Positions 1-11,209 of a stretch of 64,000 nt of DNA are shown here, one piece after another. Position 1 is the first letter of the stretch, and each line of letters begins with the position of its first letter. The DNA comes from Pyxicephalus adspersus. Lineage: Eukaryota; Chordata; Amphibia; Anura; Pyxicephalidae. The notes beneath the pieces are model-generated. The model did no database searches and had not been told where the DNA came from. It saw only the letters and a list, made by a program, of their open reading frames with translations. Location of the stretch: positions 129,758,769 through 129,822,768 of the forward strand of contig NC_092860.1 of assembly GCF_032062135.1 (NCBI RefSeq), in the 5' to 3' direction. A program made the position numbers and the translations under genes.

Positions 1-530
1 AGGCCACATCCCTGCACATGATTTGCCACCAAAATACGCCCCAAAACCAGCTGCATCAGTGTACAGCCCCAGATCCACTGCATTCACCGGCCCATCCAAC
101 CACAACACTCTTCCGTTAAAGGACTCCAAAAACCATTGCCAGATAGCCAAATCTGCTTGCACCTCTTTTGACAGACGCACAAAATGCGACGGCGCCTTGA
201 CCCCCATTGTAGCTGTTGCCAATCGCCGACAAAAAACCCTCCCCATCCTTATCACCCTACATGTGAAATTGAGCTTTTCTAACAAAGATTGCACCTCCTG
301 CAGCCGCATCTTACGCCTCTCACCTGCCATCCTCACTTCTTTCCTTAACGCCACAAATTTGTCTTGGGGCAGCCAACTCTCCATGGCTACCGTATCCAAC
401 TCAATCCCCAGAAAAGTTAACACCGTCACAGGTCCCTCCATTTTCTCCGCCTCCAACGGCACCCCAAACCTCTCCGCTAAGTGTTGCAAAGTTGCCAACA
501 ACACCCGACAAATCGAACTATCAGGCAGCC
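1..530 (-). pseudogene. DIRS RT connection and RNase H domain, partial at window edge
   Basis: From about 528 to position 1 a single minus-strand frame stays open for about 176 codons without a stop. It begins LPDSSICRVLLATLQHL, contains FLGIELDTV (about 410-385), and reaches LYTDAAGFGAYFGG at 66-25; the Asp of TDA is codon 57-55, one of the expected RNase H catalytic acids. The spacing and wording (VFCRRLATATMGV before the TDA) fit the RNase H domain of DIRS elements. The rest of RNase H lies outside the window. This is the best preserved part of the element. The opposite strand is also open for a long way here, but that is a shadow. Confidence 0.85.
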
Positions 531-1229
531 AATCAACAAGAAGTCATCCAAATAGTGAATGACCGATTCCACCTCCACCATGGTCCGCACCACCCATTCC
601 AAAAAGGTGCTAAACCTCTCGAACAGAGCACTAAAGATTGAGCACCCCATGGTCAGGCACCTATCCACAAAATACTCACCTCCTCACTTGCACCCCAACA
701 ACCGCACACACTTTGGATGAACTGGCAGCAACGTAAAGGTGGCCTCAATGTTCGCCTTTGCTACCAGTGCCCCCCTACCACACCTTCTCACCAACTGAAT
801 CACCGCGTCAAAAGAAGTATAAGCCACAGCACATACCTCCGGGTCGATACCATCGTTCACCGACTCCCCCGGAGGGGAAGAACAAATAATGTATCAACCT
901 AAACTTACCTACCTCCTTCTTAGGAACGAGCCTCAAGGGTGACACAACCAAACCGTCCATCAGCGGCGACTGAAACGGCCCACTCATGCGCCCCAGACTT
1001 ACCTCTTTTGCTAGTTTTTCCACTACCACCTCTGGGTGCCTAAGAGCTGGGGTGCCTTAGACTCCCTCAGCATTCCCCCCATCAAACTGGGAATCCAAAA
1101 CCCCTCTGTAAACCCTTCCTCTAACACCCTTGCGGCCTCCTTATCCGGGTACTTACCTAAAAAGGGGCACAACCTTGCAACCCTAACCGGCGTCACCCCT
1201 TTTTCCACCACCATATCCCCATCTGCCTG
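531..1229 (-). pseudogene. DIRS reverse transcriptase, broken
   Basis: The region starts with TPVRVARLCPFL (about 1200) and passes through EKLAKEVSLGRMSGPF (about 1020-980), VPKKEVGKFRLIH, SVNDGIDPE (about 863-835) and LVAKANIEATFTLLPVHP (about 765-710). It ends at the palm motif IHYLDDFLLIG, whose Y codon is 554-552 and D codons 548-546 and 545-543. The YLDD catalytic box is intact. Frameshifts occur near 1040, near 867 (within a C/G run) and at about 531 just after the YLDD box. There is also a TGA stop at 684-686, probably from a Trp codon. In life the enzyme would copy element RNA to DNA. The frameshifts make a full-length product impossible. Continuous with the RNase H region downstream. 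Confidence 0.87.
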
Positions 1230-1868
1230 GGCTTAAAAAATCGCAAGAGTCCATAGATGCCTGCGTACCCAGAAGACTCATAGCAGAATCCACAATCTCC
1301 CCCAAACTTATACACTCCCTTATTGAACAGTCAACGCAGCCCTTTCTTTCTTCCGGCTGACAACCCATTTGCCTGCTGACCGCCGCCCCCTGAAAAAACT
1401 GCAACCCCCCAGGCCTAGACCCTGACATTAATCTCATCCATTGACAAATATCTTTATGGTCCACCTATAAGACTGCCTAACCGCTTTCTTTTGGCGAAAC
1501 TGCTTGTCATACCATAGCCAAGCAATCCCGCTATACAGTCGGTGCGCTTCCCTAATCATATCCAGATAACAAAATAGCGAAGCACACTGTTCTGGCTGCT
1601 TCTCCCCAATCACACACGCCAAAATACTGAACACCTGCAGCCAAGGGGGCAGCCAAGGGGGGGCATCCAGCTCTGTGACTCCCCCCTCTCTGTACTGACC
1701 TTTGCACTCAACTGTGCACTCACCTTGTGAGGCCGCTGCAGCCCTAAGCTGTGGCATTAATGTGTCAATTGACTCCATAATGCCTACCTGCATCCAGTCA
1801 AAATTTCTTCCTTCATAAACTGTCCTTAACTTCTGTTTCTCACTCCTTTTAACCTTTCTTCTCTCCAC
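1230..1868 (-). pseudogene. DIRS gag-like gene, frameshifted
   Basis: A 144-codon open segment begins with ATG at 1868 and runs to 1434. Its later half (PPWLPPWLQVF, YLDMIREAHRLYSGIAWL, YDKQFRQKK) matches the pattern I recall for DIRS gag, which forms the nucleoprotein particle. At about 1440 the frame shifts: the correct continuation, KDICQWMRLMSGSRPG, is in the adjacent frame. Around 1290-1350, in yet another frame, LFNKGVYKFGGDC can be read. It resembles the CCCH-type zinc knuckle of these gags, but several Cys/His positions appear replaced by Tyr, consistent with C-to-T decay. Known: DIRS gag commonly ends in a zinc-binding motif. Inferred: this copy lost nucleic-acid binding. It is directly followed by the reverse transcriptase region on the same strand. 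Confidence 0.75.
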
Positions 1869-2940
1869 CCCCTTTACTTACAACCTGACCCACTCTTTAC
1901 CCCCTCCTCCTTCTGTAACTCAAACCTTAACCCTTTCCCCCCTTCTCTTGGGCAGCCCAAGCATGCTTGTCATGCAGCCCCTATGCATATTTCTTTGCTA
2001 CAGATCTCTCTGATCCCATGGCAGATTCAGGCACTGTACGTTTAATTTTTTACAGGTAAAAATTGATTTAATATTTATTAAATACCTATCTGCATTCACT
2101 GATGTATTTTATATCCGCCTGTATTTACAGTTGTTTAAAACACAAGATACCCTTGCAATGTGCTGCTGTGCTCAGGTTAAAAAGAATAGACAAAATATGT
2201 ATAAAGGCATAATGACTTTTACATGGCACAATGAGCATATGTATCTATTTAGCAGCTAAACAATATAAACTTGATTCAATAAGAAAAAAATCATTAAAAT
2301 TATGGCTCATTGTTGCCAAGTACTCTTTCGCTCTAAGAAACTTTAGAATCTATTCATCACAAGATGTTAAAGATCATCCTTTCAGATACGTGTAAAGGTT
2401 TAGAACTACTTATCCAAAGCTTACTATATTGAAGTAAGTACTCCAAACAGGATTAAACAACTATTTTTTTTTCTACCCTTGAGTCAGCAAGCAATGAAAA
2501 TTCTGATTGGTTGGTTTCAGTGAATACACTTTGTACACAACTCTTTCATAGCTAACACATCAAGTTGAAATTAAAGCTGAATGATTTAACACTTGATTAT
2601 CCTTCTGTGTAAAAAGGAATCTTGCATGCCCCCTATCATATTTAACAAAGCATTGACACCTGAGTGACCAGCAAGCTGAGCCAATCACTACTTGCAAACT
2701 CTAGCTTGCTGTTGCATAGTTTTTTATGCTGGTGATCATCTCACAATAATGACTGGGAAACACTGATAGGTTTGTTATCATGTCACTACTATGGAAGCCA
2801 ATTTATAGTGATCCTATATTTTTCACAGCTTTACTTACATTAATAACACCAGGAAAACGCGCTGATCACCGACCATGCTGGGCCAATAGGAAGAATGGCA
2901 TCGGATAGCCAACAAGATCATTAAAGTCATTTAGCTGACT
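1869..2940. other. Pyrimidine-rich DIRS flank, then unassigned AT-rich DNA
   Basis: The first 90 bases are C/T-rich on the plus strand and may be the untranslated leader of the DIRS element. From about 2000 onward the sequence is AT-rich with no long reading frame and no recognised motif. Positions 2850-2940 may belong to the same old repeat as 2941-3033, but I could not confirm this from a second copy. Confidence 0.4.
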
Positions 2941-3033
2941 AGAATGGCACAAATTGCTCATTGCTTGTGAAACCCCTAGCAACCTCTGGAGGAACCTTAA
3001 GGTTCCACAGAACCCTGGTTAAGAAACATTGGG
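2941..3033 (-). repeat. Interspersed repeat family A, copy 1 (fragment)
   Basis: Contains AACCCCTAGCAACCTCTGG, GGAACC and GAACCCTGGTTAAGAAACAT. The same phrases occur at 10975-11209 (same strand) and, as TTGCTAGGGGTTCCTTG, at 30881-31152 on the opposite strand. Only the end containing these phrases is present here. Confidence 0.65.
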
Positions 3034-4138
3034 TAGCTGTGCCCAGCAGAGAACAGAGCAACACCCAGCAGATGGAGGAAGTTCAAGGCTTACTAAGTTA
3101 CAGATGGAAGAATACAGACCATATGATTCATTATGCTTAGAAGATTGTTTTCTCTGCAATCTTCTGGGTTCAAATTGAAGTTTAATAAATAGTTTGGAAT
3201 GCATGAACCGTTCGAAGGAAACCCTTTAATCATAGCATTTTTATCCAGCCTTTGCAAGTAGTGCTTTACCTAAAACATCAGACATGATAGAAACCCAAAG
3301 AAACATGTTCAAAGAGTTTTTACCTCTAAGAAGCATATCAATATAAATTTTCACTAATATTGTTTGATAAAAATTTGAGTGGTTTGGTTATATGGTCTGC
3401 TTACTTATAAATGTTTGGATTAATATTTAGCCAGTCTTGTTTTTCTTTTAAGGACTTAGTGTTGCTTTAACTTATGGTTTAATTTTAAAATATGTTTTCA
3501 TGAAAAGTGTGAGAATACACTGAGTGTTTTAGCATCATATGTCATTATACATGACCTTGAGGAATTTTATTAATATGCCTCTCAGCCGTGAAAACTGTAG
3601 TAGAACAAAATGTGTTAAAAGCATCATAAGACATTCAGAAGAACTCAGTTGGTAACTAACTCTATGTGATTGCTGCTGAATATAGAGGGTCACATTTGAA
3701 CTTATTCAATTAACAGTACCAGAAAATAAGTATATAAATAAATACAATATTTAAAAAAAAGTTCAATGACCCAGGGCAGCCGGATCAAGTTAGATATTGT
3801 AGTACAAAAAATGAGATGGTTTTTGATCTTGCTTTACTATAATTTATCATTATTATCCCTCCTACTTCAATAAGAATGATAACGTGAACAAAAATTAAAT
3901 ACAGTGTGTAAGTTCTCTTCTTCTATTTGTTCTGTTTTCTATTCCAGGAGTACTTCAAGCACCATGCCAACCATCAGTCTTTATCTTTACTATTCAAAAT
4001 CTTGAAGTTCTATTTGTAAAGCAATGCATCTCACATTTACCAAACAGTCTTTAGTGCAGAATCAGTCACAGTCACTGAAAACACACCGCCACTGAAAGGT
4101 TCAGTATTAAATAATGTTTAGGGAATGTCAGAATAACT
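3034..4138. other. Unassigned AT-rich DNA
   Basis: No gene or recognised repeat. A good-looking splice acceptor (pyrimidine tract then CAG, AG at 3946-3947) is followed by 23 open codons ending in a stop at about 4017. This is within chance expectation and has no support of its own. Confidence 0.4.
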
Positions 4139-4540
4139 TTTTTTTCAAAACTAGTCTTTATTCAGATTTTTCAAAAATAACTCAAAAACAAACAAATACA
4201 AATTACACAAAAAGGAAGAAACAACTGAAAATTACACACATACAAAGGAAATACAATGGAAAAGAAAACAACAATAGTAAATAACTAATATGCACCATAT
4301 CATATTATCAAAGGAAAAAATCCAGTTAACATAAAATGGACATTCTGATCCAAGAGTAACATAGGAGAACGGTGAATGGACTGGGGTAGGTGGAAAACAG
4401 CAGAACTGGGTGGATGATAACAGGATATAAAGTATGGCCAGGAGCATCCAGGGTATAGTAATTTTTGCGAAGTTTAGGTTGCGGTCCCAATCTTTTTTTT
4501 TTTTTTTAAATGTTTTGTGGAATTCTAAACTATGCAGCAA
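4139..4540 (-). mobile_element. Possible 3' end of a non-LTR retroposon, minus strand
   Basis: Read on the minus strand the segment ends with GAATAAAGACTAG, carrying the polyadenylation signal AATAAA, followed within about 10 bases by an A run (plus-strand T run at 4139-4145). This is how L1-like 3' ends and processed retrocopies finish. A second T run at 4492-4507 marks the other side. The internal sequence encodes nothing I recognise, so family and true 5' limit are uncertain. Confidence 0.35.
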
Positions 4541-5192
4541 TGGATTGCTTGATGAAAAATGTTATGGCAGAGAGCCTAAAGGAGGCTTATGTTTTGGTCA
4601 AAGGACATTCAGTGTTGTGGCAATAACAGCTACATGCTGTGGTGGGTTTTTGACAGTGACAAATAAAAAAAGAAGAATGTATATCTGATTTTGCGGAACT
4701 GGTATTGGAAAACAGTAACAACTGAACATTAAGTTTATGGAAAGTCAAGCCCTGCATCTGTGGTCATGTGACAAATATAATGGTGAATGGTTTATTAGAG
4801 TACCATCCAAATGTTTTGGCTTGTGACTGGTACCAGTGGTTATGGCACTTACACCATGAGGCAGTATATAAAATGTAAACTTCACGATAACATACAAGGT
4901 GTCATATGTGTTTTATAAGAATATATTAACCCTTCTACCTACGTCTGAGCACACCCCCACCCATGTGAAGTACACAAAATGCAGTAAAGTCTCTCGAATC
5001 TCTCTAACATTTATTTTATCTTTGCCAGAAATTGAAACGGTTCTTGGCTTGATTAGTGTTAGTTGAGTCTGCTAATCCATTGCATGATTATGTTATGCAG
5101 TTACCATTCTTGTCTGCCCTGTGTATAGATAAGTCTGAACTTAGGTCAATCAAAAAATTAATTATCTTGTATACATATGGGCTTTAAAATTT
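4541..5192. other. Unassigned DNA
   Basis: No gene, repeat copy or structured element recognised in this stretch. Confidence 0.4.
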
Positions 5193-5340
5193 AGGGCTAT
5201 ATTGAAGGATACACTTTCATCAGTGAAGCTGGTTGATCCAGCAAACCTGAAATGGATCTGGTCCAGGATTTAAAACATTTGCTAACAAATGATGAAAGTC
5301 CATCCTCTCCAGCCTTGGAGAGCTTTAATAAATCAGAGCC
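5193..5340. repeat. Palindromic MITE family B, copy 1 (left end degraded)
   Basis: Carries GATACACTTTCATCAGTGAA and GATCTGGTCCAGGATTTAAA. It ends with CCAGCCTTGGAGAGCTTTAA and TAAATCAGAGCC, closely matching the better copy at 40369-40592 and the degraded one at 55643-55805. The left inverted repeat is shortened (GGGCTATATTGAAG in place of the full arm). Non-autonomous DNA transposon relic by architecture. Confidence 0.75.
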
Positions 5341-5902
5341 ATAATATTTGATCATGGCACTGGTGTTTTTATTCTTCAAGTCAGCAAATGCTACTGCTAG
5401 TGTGAATGTTGAAACTTTCTGGTGTTTTACCAACTCATTTCCACAAAAGCTAAATGTATGCTATCTATACATCCCTGAGGAATGAAACAATAAAGACATC
5501 AGTGTAAATGAAGACTTTCTATGTTTGACTAAAGCTTTACCTTAAAAATTTAAAATAGGACAAAGTGTGTGTGTGTATATGTGTATTTGTGGTGTTGGCA
5601 TAACTTTTAGTACAGAGAAACAAAGAGAGAAAGGCTTCCTTATATCCTCATGCAATGTATTGTGTTTACTTCATTGCTTCTTGACCCTCCACTTCTCATC
5701 ATCTCAAGATTTGAAACGCTTCCCGGAGTTAGTGGAAATAATTAATGCCAGAATTCTTATGGCAGCCTAGCTGTATTCTGATAAAATGACTGCTACATAT
5801 AACAGCCTTCATTTTCTAACAAAGTATCCAATGCTATTTCTGGGGATATGTACCACAATTATCATCATTGCACTTACATGTCTTACAGTTTTAGAACAAC
5901 CT

Positions 5903-5906
<4 letters not shown>
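5341..5906. other. Unassigned DNA with one weak exon-like segment
   Basis: No gene supported. At 5707-5770 a pyrimidine tract ending in AG precedes 19 open codons (LKRFPELVEIINARILMAA) and a stop. The peptide looks protein-like, but length is within chance and no partner exon is visible. Confidence 0.35.

Positions 5907-5951
<45 letters not shown>
5907..5951. repeat. (AT)n microsatellite
   Basis: Uninterrupted AT dinucleotide tract of 45 bases. Confidence 0.98.
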
Positions 5952-5953
<2 letters not shown>

Positions 5954-6674
5954 CTGTAAATAAAAGATAAGAAGTATGCAAGCTGACAATTTGCTTTCAC
6001 AATTCTAATCCTGAGCTACCTTGATTAGTATTTTCCTTTTTTTGTAATACAATATTGGCAGCATGATGTTTTTTAAAACCTGTTAGACACTGACTGAAAA
6101 ACAACCTAAGAGTATTTGTTGTGATCAAGCATAATTGTTTTCACATTTACACAATAATACATAGAACATGTGGATGAGTGTTATTTAAAATAAATGTTGT
6201 TTTGCACTGTTGTGTGTCATTTATTTACAGATGTGAGCCTAGAATTGAATTGAGAATGGATTACTTTATATTACAAGCAGCAGAAGAGGTCAGTGATAGC
6301 TTGTTATGAAACTTTTTTTTCTCTCTAGCAGCCTGTGACTTCCAACTACTCCTACTGCAACACTGCAGCCTCCATCAGGCTCTTCAGTATTTGACAACTC
6401 CAGGAGTGTTGGGTACTATAAAGTGTTACATCCTCCTCCACTATGTCAATGCTGAGTCCTGTAGTGATATAGGAGTTGCTGTGACTTACTGGGTAACATG
6501 TTTCACCCTATGTAAAAGGTAATGTAGATGAAATAATGGAATAAATAATTGCTCATCGGGGTGGGGCTTAGAGTTAACAAAACATTTTTGGCATGTTAGG
6601 TAGCATTCCTAAAGGTTTTGGTAGTCACTCACATGTTTAAAGTGCTTTTGACTTGAAGATGCCTATATCTTTTG

Positions 6675-6676
<2 letters not shown>
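5952..6676. other. Unassigned DNA
   Basis: No gene recognised. The stretch 6330-6480 is less AT-rich than its surroundings and looks repeat-like, but no second copy was found in the window. Confidence 0.35.

Positions 6677-6722
<46 letters not shown>
6677..6722. repeat. (AT)n microsatellite
   Basis: Perfect AT dinucleotide tract of about 45 bases, the second in 800 bp. Confidence 0.98.
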
Positions 6723-6726
<4 letters not shown>

Positions 6727-9700
6727 CAACGTGACATAATATAACAAATTATTTATATAGTGATGATATAGGTATATATTAAAACTGAAAGAACATCTGA
6801 TTTGGAATTAAGGGCTATTTCTAAAAAATACATCTATTTGATATGTAATTTATTTTATTTCTGTGTTTTTTGTATTATATATTTTGTTGTTGGTGATTAT
6901 TTTCATATTTTTACACTTTTTAAACACACTTCAAAACTTTTTTAATCATATTTACAGCTAATTCAAGTTTGTAAAGTTAGAATAAAAACACTTTTATCAT
7001 ACCTTGTTTTTTTGAGATGGGCACAGTTTGATTATTATGAAATAAAGTACTGAAACTCTGAAACCCTGATGGAACAAAATAACACAGACTGACATATAAT
7101 AAGTAGGCATACAGCAGAAATACAGCCCATAGTGACTGGCATTGATGTATTGTTCTATGTCCTGCTGCTAATCACATCAAATGTGAAAAAGTGTTCAGTA
7201 TGTGAGGGAATTTCTAATTAGAAAACATCATGCTTCTTAAGATCTGACAATATTTTGACAAGAAAACAGAGATGTAGAGTTTGATAAATGTCCCTTCAAT
7301 CTGCTGAAGAGTTAAATGCAACTGAGTACTAAAATAAACTTCATGTGAAGCAAAGCCTACATATATTTTTACTGTTGTTATTCCCTGTTTGTAAGGAAAT
7401 ACTTTTATTCCTTGTTTATGTTTCTTTGCTTGCTGCGCAATGTTTCTTTAAAGTGCACACTACCCAGACTATGTTCATTATTTTATGTGTATATTCTATG
7501 GCAGAAATTGGATTAGTGGTTAAAAACCATGGCATTTTACTGCTCCTGGAGTTTGCACTTCTTCAGTTGCAAGTTGTACATCTTTTTTTTTTGCAAATGG
7601 TACTATGTAAGTTTTGTAAGCATATGGAACAGTAAACTGATATTCAATGTTGCATGTAGTGTCTAAAATTACTGTGAGAGTATTCTACAGTAGGCAAATG
7701 CCTAAAAAAGAAAAATAAGTCAGTCAATTTGTTAAAATAATATGAATGTTTTTATAAATGTGGTTAAATAGAACAGTTTAAATAGTAAAAAAAAAAAACT
7801 TGTCTAAATGCAGCCCTAACCAGCAGTATATGTGAATAATAACTTCATTATTCACCTCTGTAGCTGTAGGTATTGCAGGAAAACTAATCTTAAAATAAGC
7901 AAGAGGCACTGAAATTACAGCTATTTTCCCCCTTTCTTTTATAGAAGCCGAATGTTGGCATCCAGTCAGTCTTCTAATTTATACAAAAAGTCTACTAATT
8001 TATACAAATACCAGGCCCATTTTTTAAATAATTTATTATATACATTTATTTTAGTATATACATTTTCCACACAATTTCCCAGATGACTCCAATTAAATGA
8101 TAATCTTTGGTGGACGATATATGAATCTTCTACAAAAAAATTTTAAAAGATCCTTAAGTGTTTCCAGGCTAAAACTGAATGAAACCCAAATACTTGGTTA
8201 ATACATAGTCATTTCCATTATAATTAATAAAAACTGATTCATTAGGATGCACATTAGAGCATGTCATGACACACATCAACTTGATGAATTAGATAAAGAT
8301 TAGCATCCCTGGCCCTCGAATGGTGAGAATCGGCATCCGCTGTTTGTCCAGATGACCATTGTCAACAAGACATAAAGATATTGGTAGGAAATGGAAGGCT
8401 ACATTTTGCAATAATTACACTTTATTGAGTTATAAGTGCCTAAACAGGGAATTTCCCTTACTTTGAAAATTTTATTTTTACTTTTTACATCCACGGGACA
8501 AAAATGGATGAAAAGTGTCCCTAATGCAACAGAAGCATGTAAAAATAAACTGATATGGGTTTAATTAATCCTTACTAAGCTAAAAAAAGCTAAGCTACTA
8601 AGCTAAAAAAAAGTTTCTGCCACACATCCAGTGGATGAAATTACTGAGATAACTCCTGGTTGGGGTTCTAATCCTTCTCTACCAAATCACAAATCATGTG
8701 TCTTGTATATGTATGTCTTGTATAAAAAAAAAACTAGTGTTACTGCAGCAGACCAAAGACTCCCTGCTGCATTAGTAAGGTGGCTTTTGGCTACTTATAG
8801 TAACTAAGTGAGAAGTTATTGGAACTCCTCCCACACCTTGTCCCCTTCCTCTCTTTGTAGAATGGAAGAGTCTTCAGTCTACAGTGCTCATTTGTCCTTG
8901 GAGTCACTGGAAATGATTACTAAAGATAGTTTTTTAACAACAATTATTTGTACATAGTTTAGGGGTTAATCTATTGTTAAAACACTTATCTACACTGAAT
9001 CAATTTCTATTCATTTAGATTTTTAGATTATTTTTCTTTTCTTTATTTTGTTTCAGATCCATTGAAGCTGAACTTTTGGCAGCTCTAAAAGCCATTTAGT
9101 TTTTTGTTTCCTTTCTGTATCCCTGCTGAGAAAATTCACTCCCCTATATATACTAACAGCTGTTCTTTTCAAAGGTGAGGAAAAATTCAAAATTTTAAAG
9201 CTGCCACTTAAACAAAAGAGGTTAGAGAAAATTTTGCACACAGGACAAAGTTAAAGTGACAGCTTTAACTTTGACAGTGTTGTGACAGTGCTGTTAATGT
9301 AAAGTCAGGATTGTGTAATTATATCAGTTTATTGTCAAAAAATTTAAAGTAATTGAATCAATATCTGAGAGTCAGACAACTAGCATTTCCAAAAGCAGAT
9401 TTCAACAAAGACACATCCATATTTCCCTCAGATGGTGAATCCTGCTAGAAACAGCAAGTTTCACACTTTTAGTTTTATTTTTCATCTATCCTTGATGCAG
9501 GTAAACCCCTACAATATCAGTCAAGCTTTAATGTGAGTTGAATAAACGACCTCAGAATCAACGACAGTAATTTTCTTCATCGTCCCCAACCCTGTTTCAC
9601 AAGTTTCTGGCGTCCAGCACAAACATTTGCAGTTTATGACAACTGATCCACAGAATATATAAAATACCGCATTGGCATTTGGAGAAGTGTTTATCTGATA

Positions 9701-10974
9701 AACAAAGTTTACAGATATCATTCTAATTACAATCTGCACTGCCATCTAGGGGATTTACCAAACGACAACAGCAAATCAGCTGCAGCCAAGACAATGAGCA
9801 AGTGGTTTGGATTTTAATCTGAACTGGGGAGCAGTCACTCATGTAATGTTTGGAATACATTTTAGATTAGGTATTTGAACAAGGTCACAGTGACAGTGCA
9901 GCAAATAGCACAAAATATATGGCCCTATACCTGAGCTTTATAGAGCAGTACTTTACAAAAGCAACCTTGGACAAACAGTATTCTTTCTGAAATCAATATG
10001 ATATGCCACACTAGGTTTCAAGTGAATATTTTTTCCTTGTGTTTGTTGCTTATTTTTTTTGCCACAAAACACTTCCCTGCTATAAATCTCCTTATACAAT
10101 GCTGCTCATAATAAATATTTTACAATGCAGCATTTAATATGACACTTACTGGCTTACAAATTATAGCAACTGCTGATTCTAGAATCATTTGACAATAACA
10201 GGATTTCAAGCAGAGAGTTTGCATGCATGAGCAATGTAGCTGTATATAGGTAGAAAACAAAAAGACGCTCATTAATTATCTCAGGTGGCTTATTTGGAAT
10301 CTAAAACTAGCAATGCTTTAGGCGATCAACAAAACACAGGAAGAAAAAAACAGCAACGGAAAACAGGTATGGTGGGAAGATATTGGTTTCTCACTGGTAT
10401 GGGGATGGGGGGGGGCTGTACAATATGCGCTCTGTGTTATGCTGTTGAGGCATGTGACAATCCCCCCCACTGAGGTATATAATGAAGGCTTCGGGGATTG
10501 AGTTTAGAGTAGGTTCATGCATTTAATTATATCTTTACCTTTTTACATGTACAATGACTGCATGGTGTGTTATTTGCATAGCATTAAGTGAAAATCACTT
10601 TGTAACACAAAGTTGTATTTATGTTAATAAATAATGAAAAACTTTATTTGCATCCTTGTTTCTAACTTTTAGGTTGGATTTTTGGTGTGCTGTTTTTAGG
10701 ATTTTTAGGATTTTAGCTTACCAAGCAGAAATTAGTTGGTTTTAATGTGTATGTCAAACCAAAAACTTTTTTTCTATATTTAAATAGAGTTGGGGCAATA
10801 AAAAATGTTTTACAGGTGTCTTTTCATTACCCATACATTTTATAATGTGTTCTATCAATTAAACTAGCCTGTCTTGACATTTTTTGTACGCAATAAGCTT
10901 TTATTAAAAAACAGAGGAACAAGAAAAGAACAAGAAGAAAAGAACTTGTTAAAGAACAAGAAGCCTTAGCTTGA
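6723..10974. other. Unassigned AT-rich DNA, no gene seen
   Basis: No reading frame here resembles a protein family. A strong pyrimidine tract and AG at 9055-9056 is followed by 13 codons (SIEAELLAALKAI) and TAG at 9097-9099. This could be a terminal exon by chance or in fact. The stretch 9500-9790 is somewhat less AT-rich and ends in GGGGATTTACCAAA, a phrase partly echoed near 12515, so both may carry an old repeat. Confidence 0.35.
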
Positions 10975-11209
10975 CCCCTCTCTTGACATTTTAAACATGG
11001 GAGAACCTTAAAAAAAACATTAGACCTTTATGGAACCCCTTCTATACTATATCCAAAGCTCACAGTACATTAGTGTGGTGGTCAGTAGGAAGAACGTCTT
11101 TTATATTGCTAGCTTTTGGTAGGAATGTGAAACAGTTTAACTGACTTGGGAAACAGAAATTTCTCATTTCTCCAGGAACCCCTAGTAAACTCTGGAGGAA
11201 CCCCAAAGA
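10975..11209 (-). repeat. Interspersed repeat family A, copy 2
   Basis: Matches 30881-31152 in reverse orientation over most of its length. Shared phrases include CACACTAATGTACT (here as AGTACATTAGTGTGG), GGTCAGTAGGAA, the region around CAGTTTAACTGAC, and the end GAACCCCTAGTAAACTCTGG. The copies differ by many substitutions and small gaps, so it is old. Coding potential: none. Confidence 0.75.

Larger units (their letters stand above)
1..1868 (-). mobile_element. DIRS-type (tyrosine-recombinase class) retrotransposon, decayed, cut by window edge
   Basis: Read on the minus strand, this interval holds in order a gag-like region, a reverse transcriptase with YLDD, and an RNase H domain with LYTDAA, the order expected of DIRS elements. 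Phrases such as GRMSGPFQSP and PKKEVGKFRLIH are typical of DIRS reverse transcriptase as I recall the family. The methyltransferase-like and tyrosine recombinase genes that normally follow would lie left of position 1 and are not visible. The copy is inactive: there are at least four frameshifts (near 1440, 1040, 867 and 531) and an in-frame stop at 684-686. The 5' (right) terminal repeat was not identified; the element probably extends somewhat beyond 1868 into the pyrimidine-rich DNA there. A Gypsy or hepadna-like origin is less likely because protease and integrase motifs are absent and the RT wording fits DIRS. Confidence 0.88.

Noticed and set aside
23..562. 179-codon plus-strand open frame
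   Set aside because: It is the antisense shadow of the well-supported DIRS RNase H frame on the minus strand and resembles no protein.
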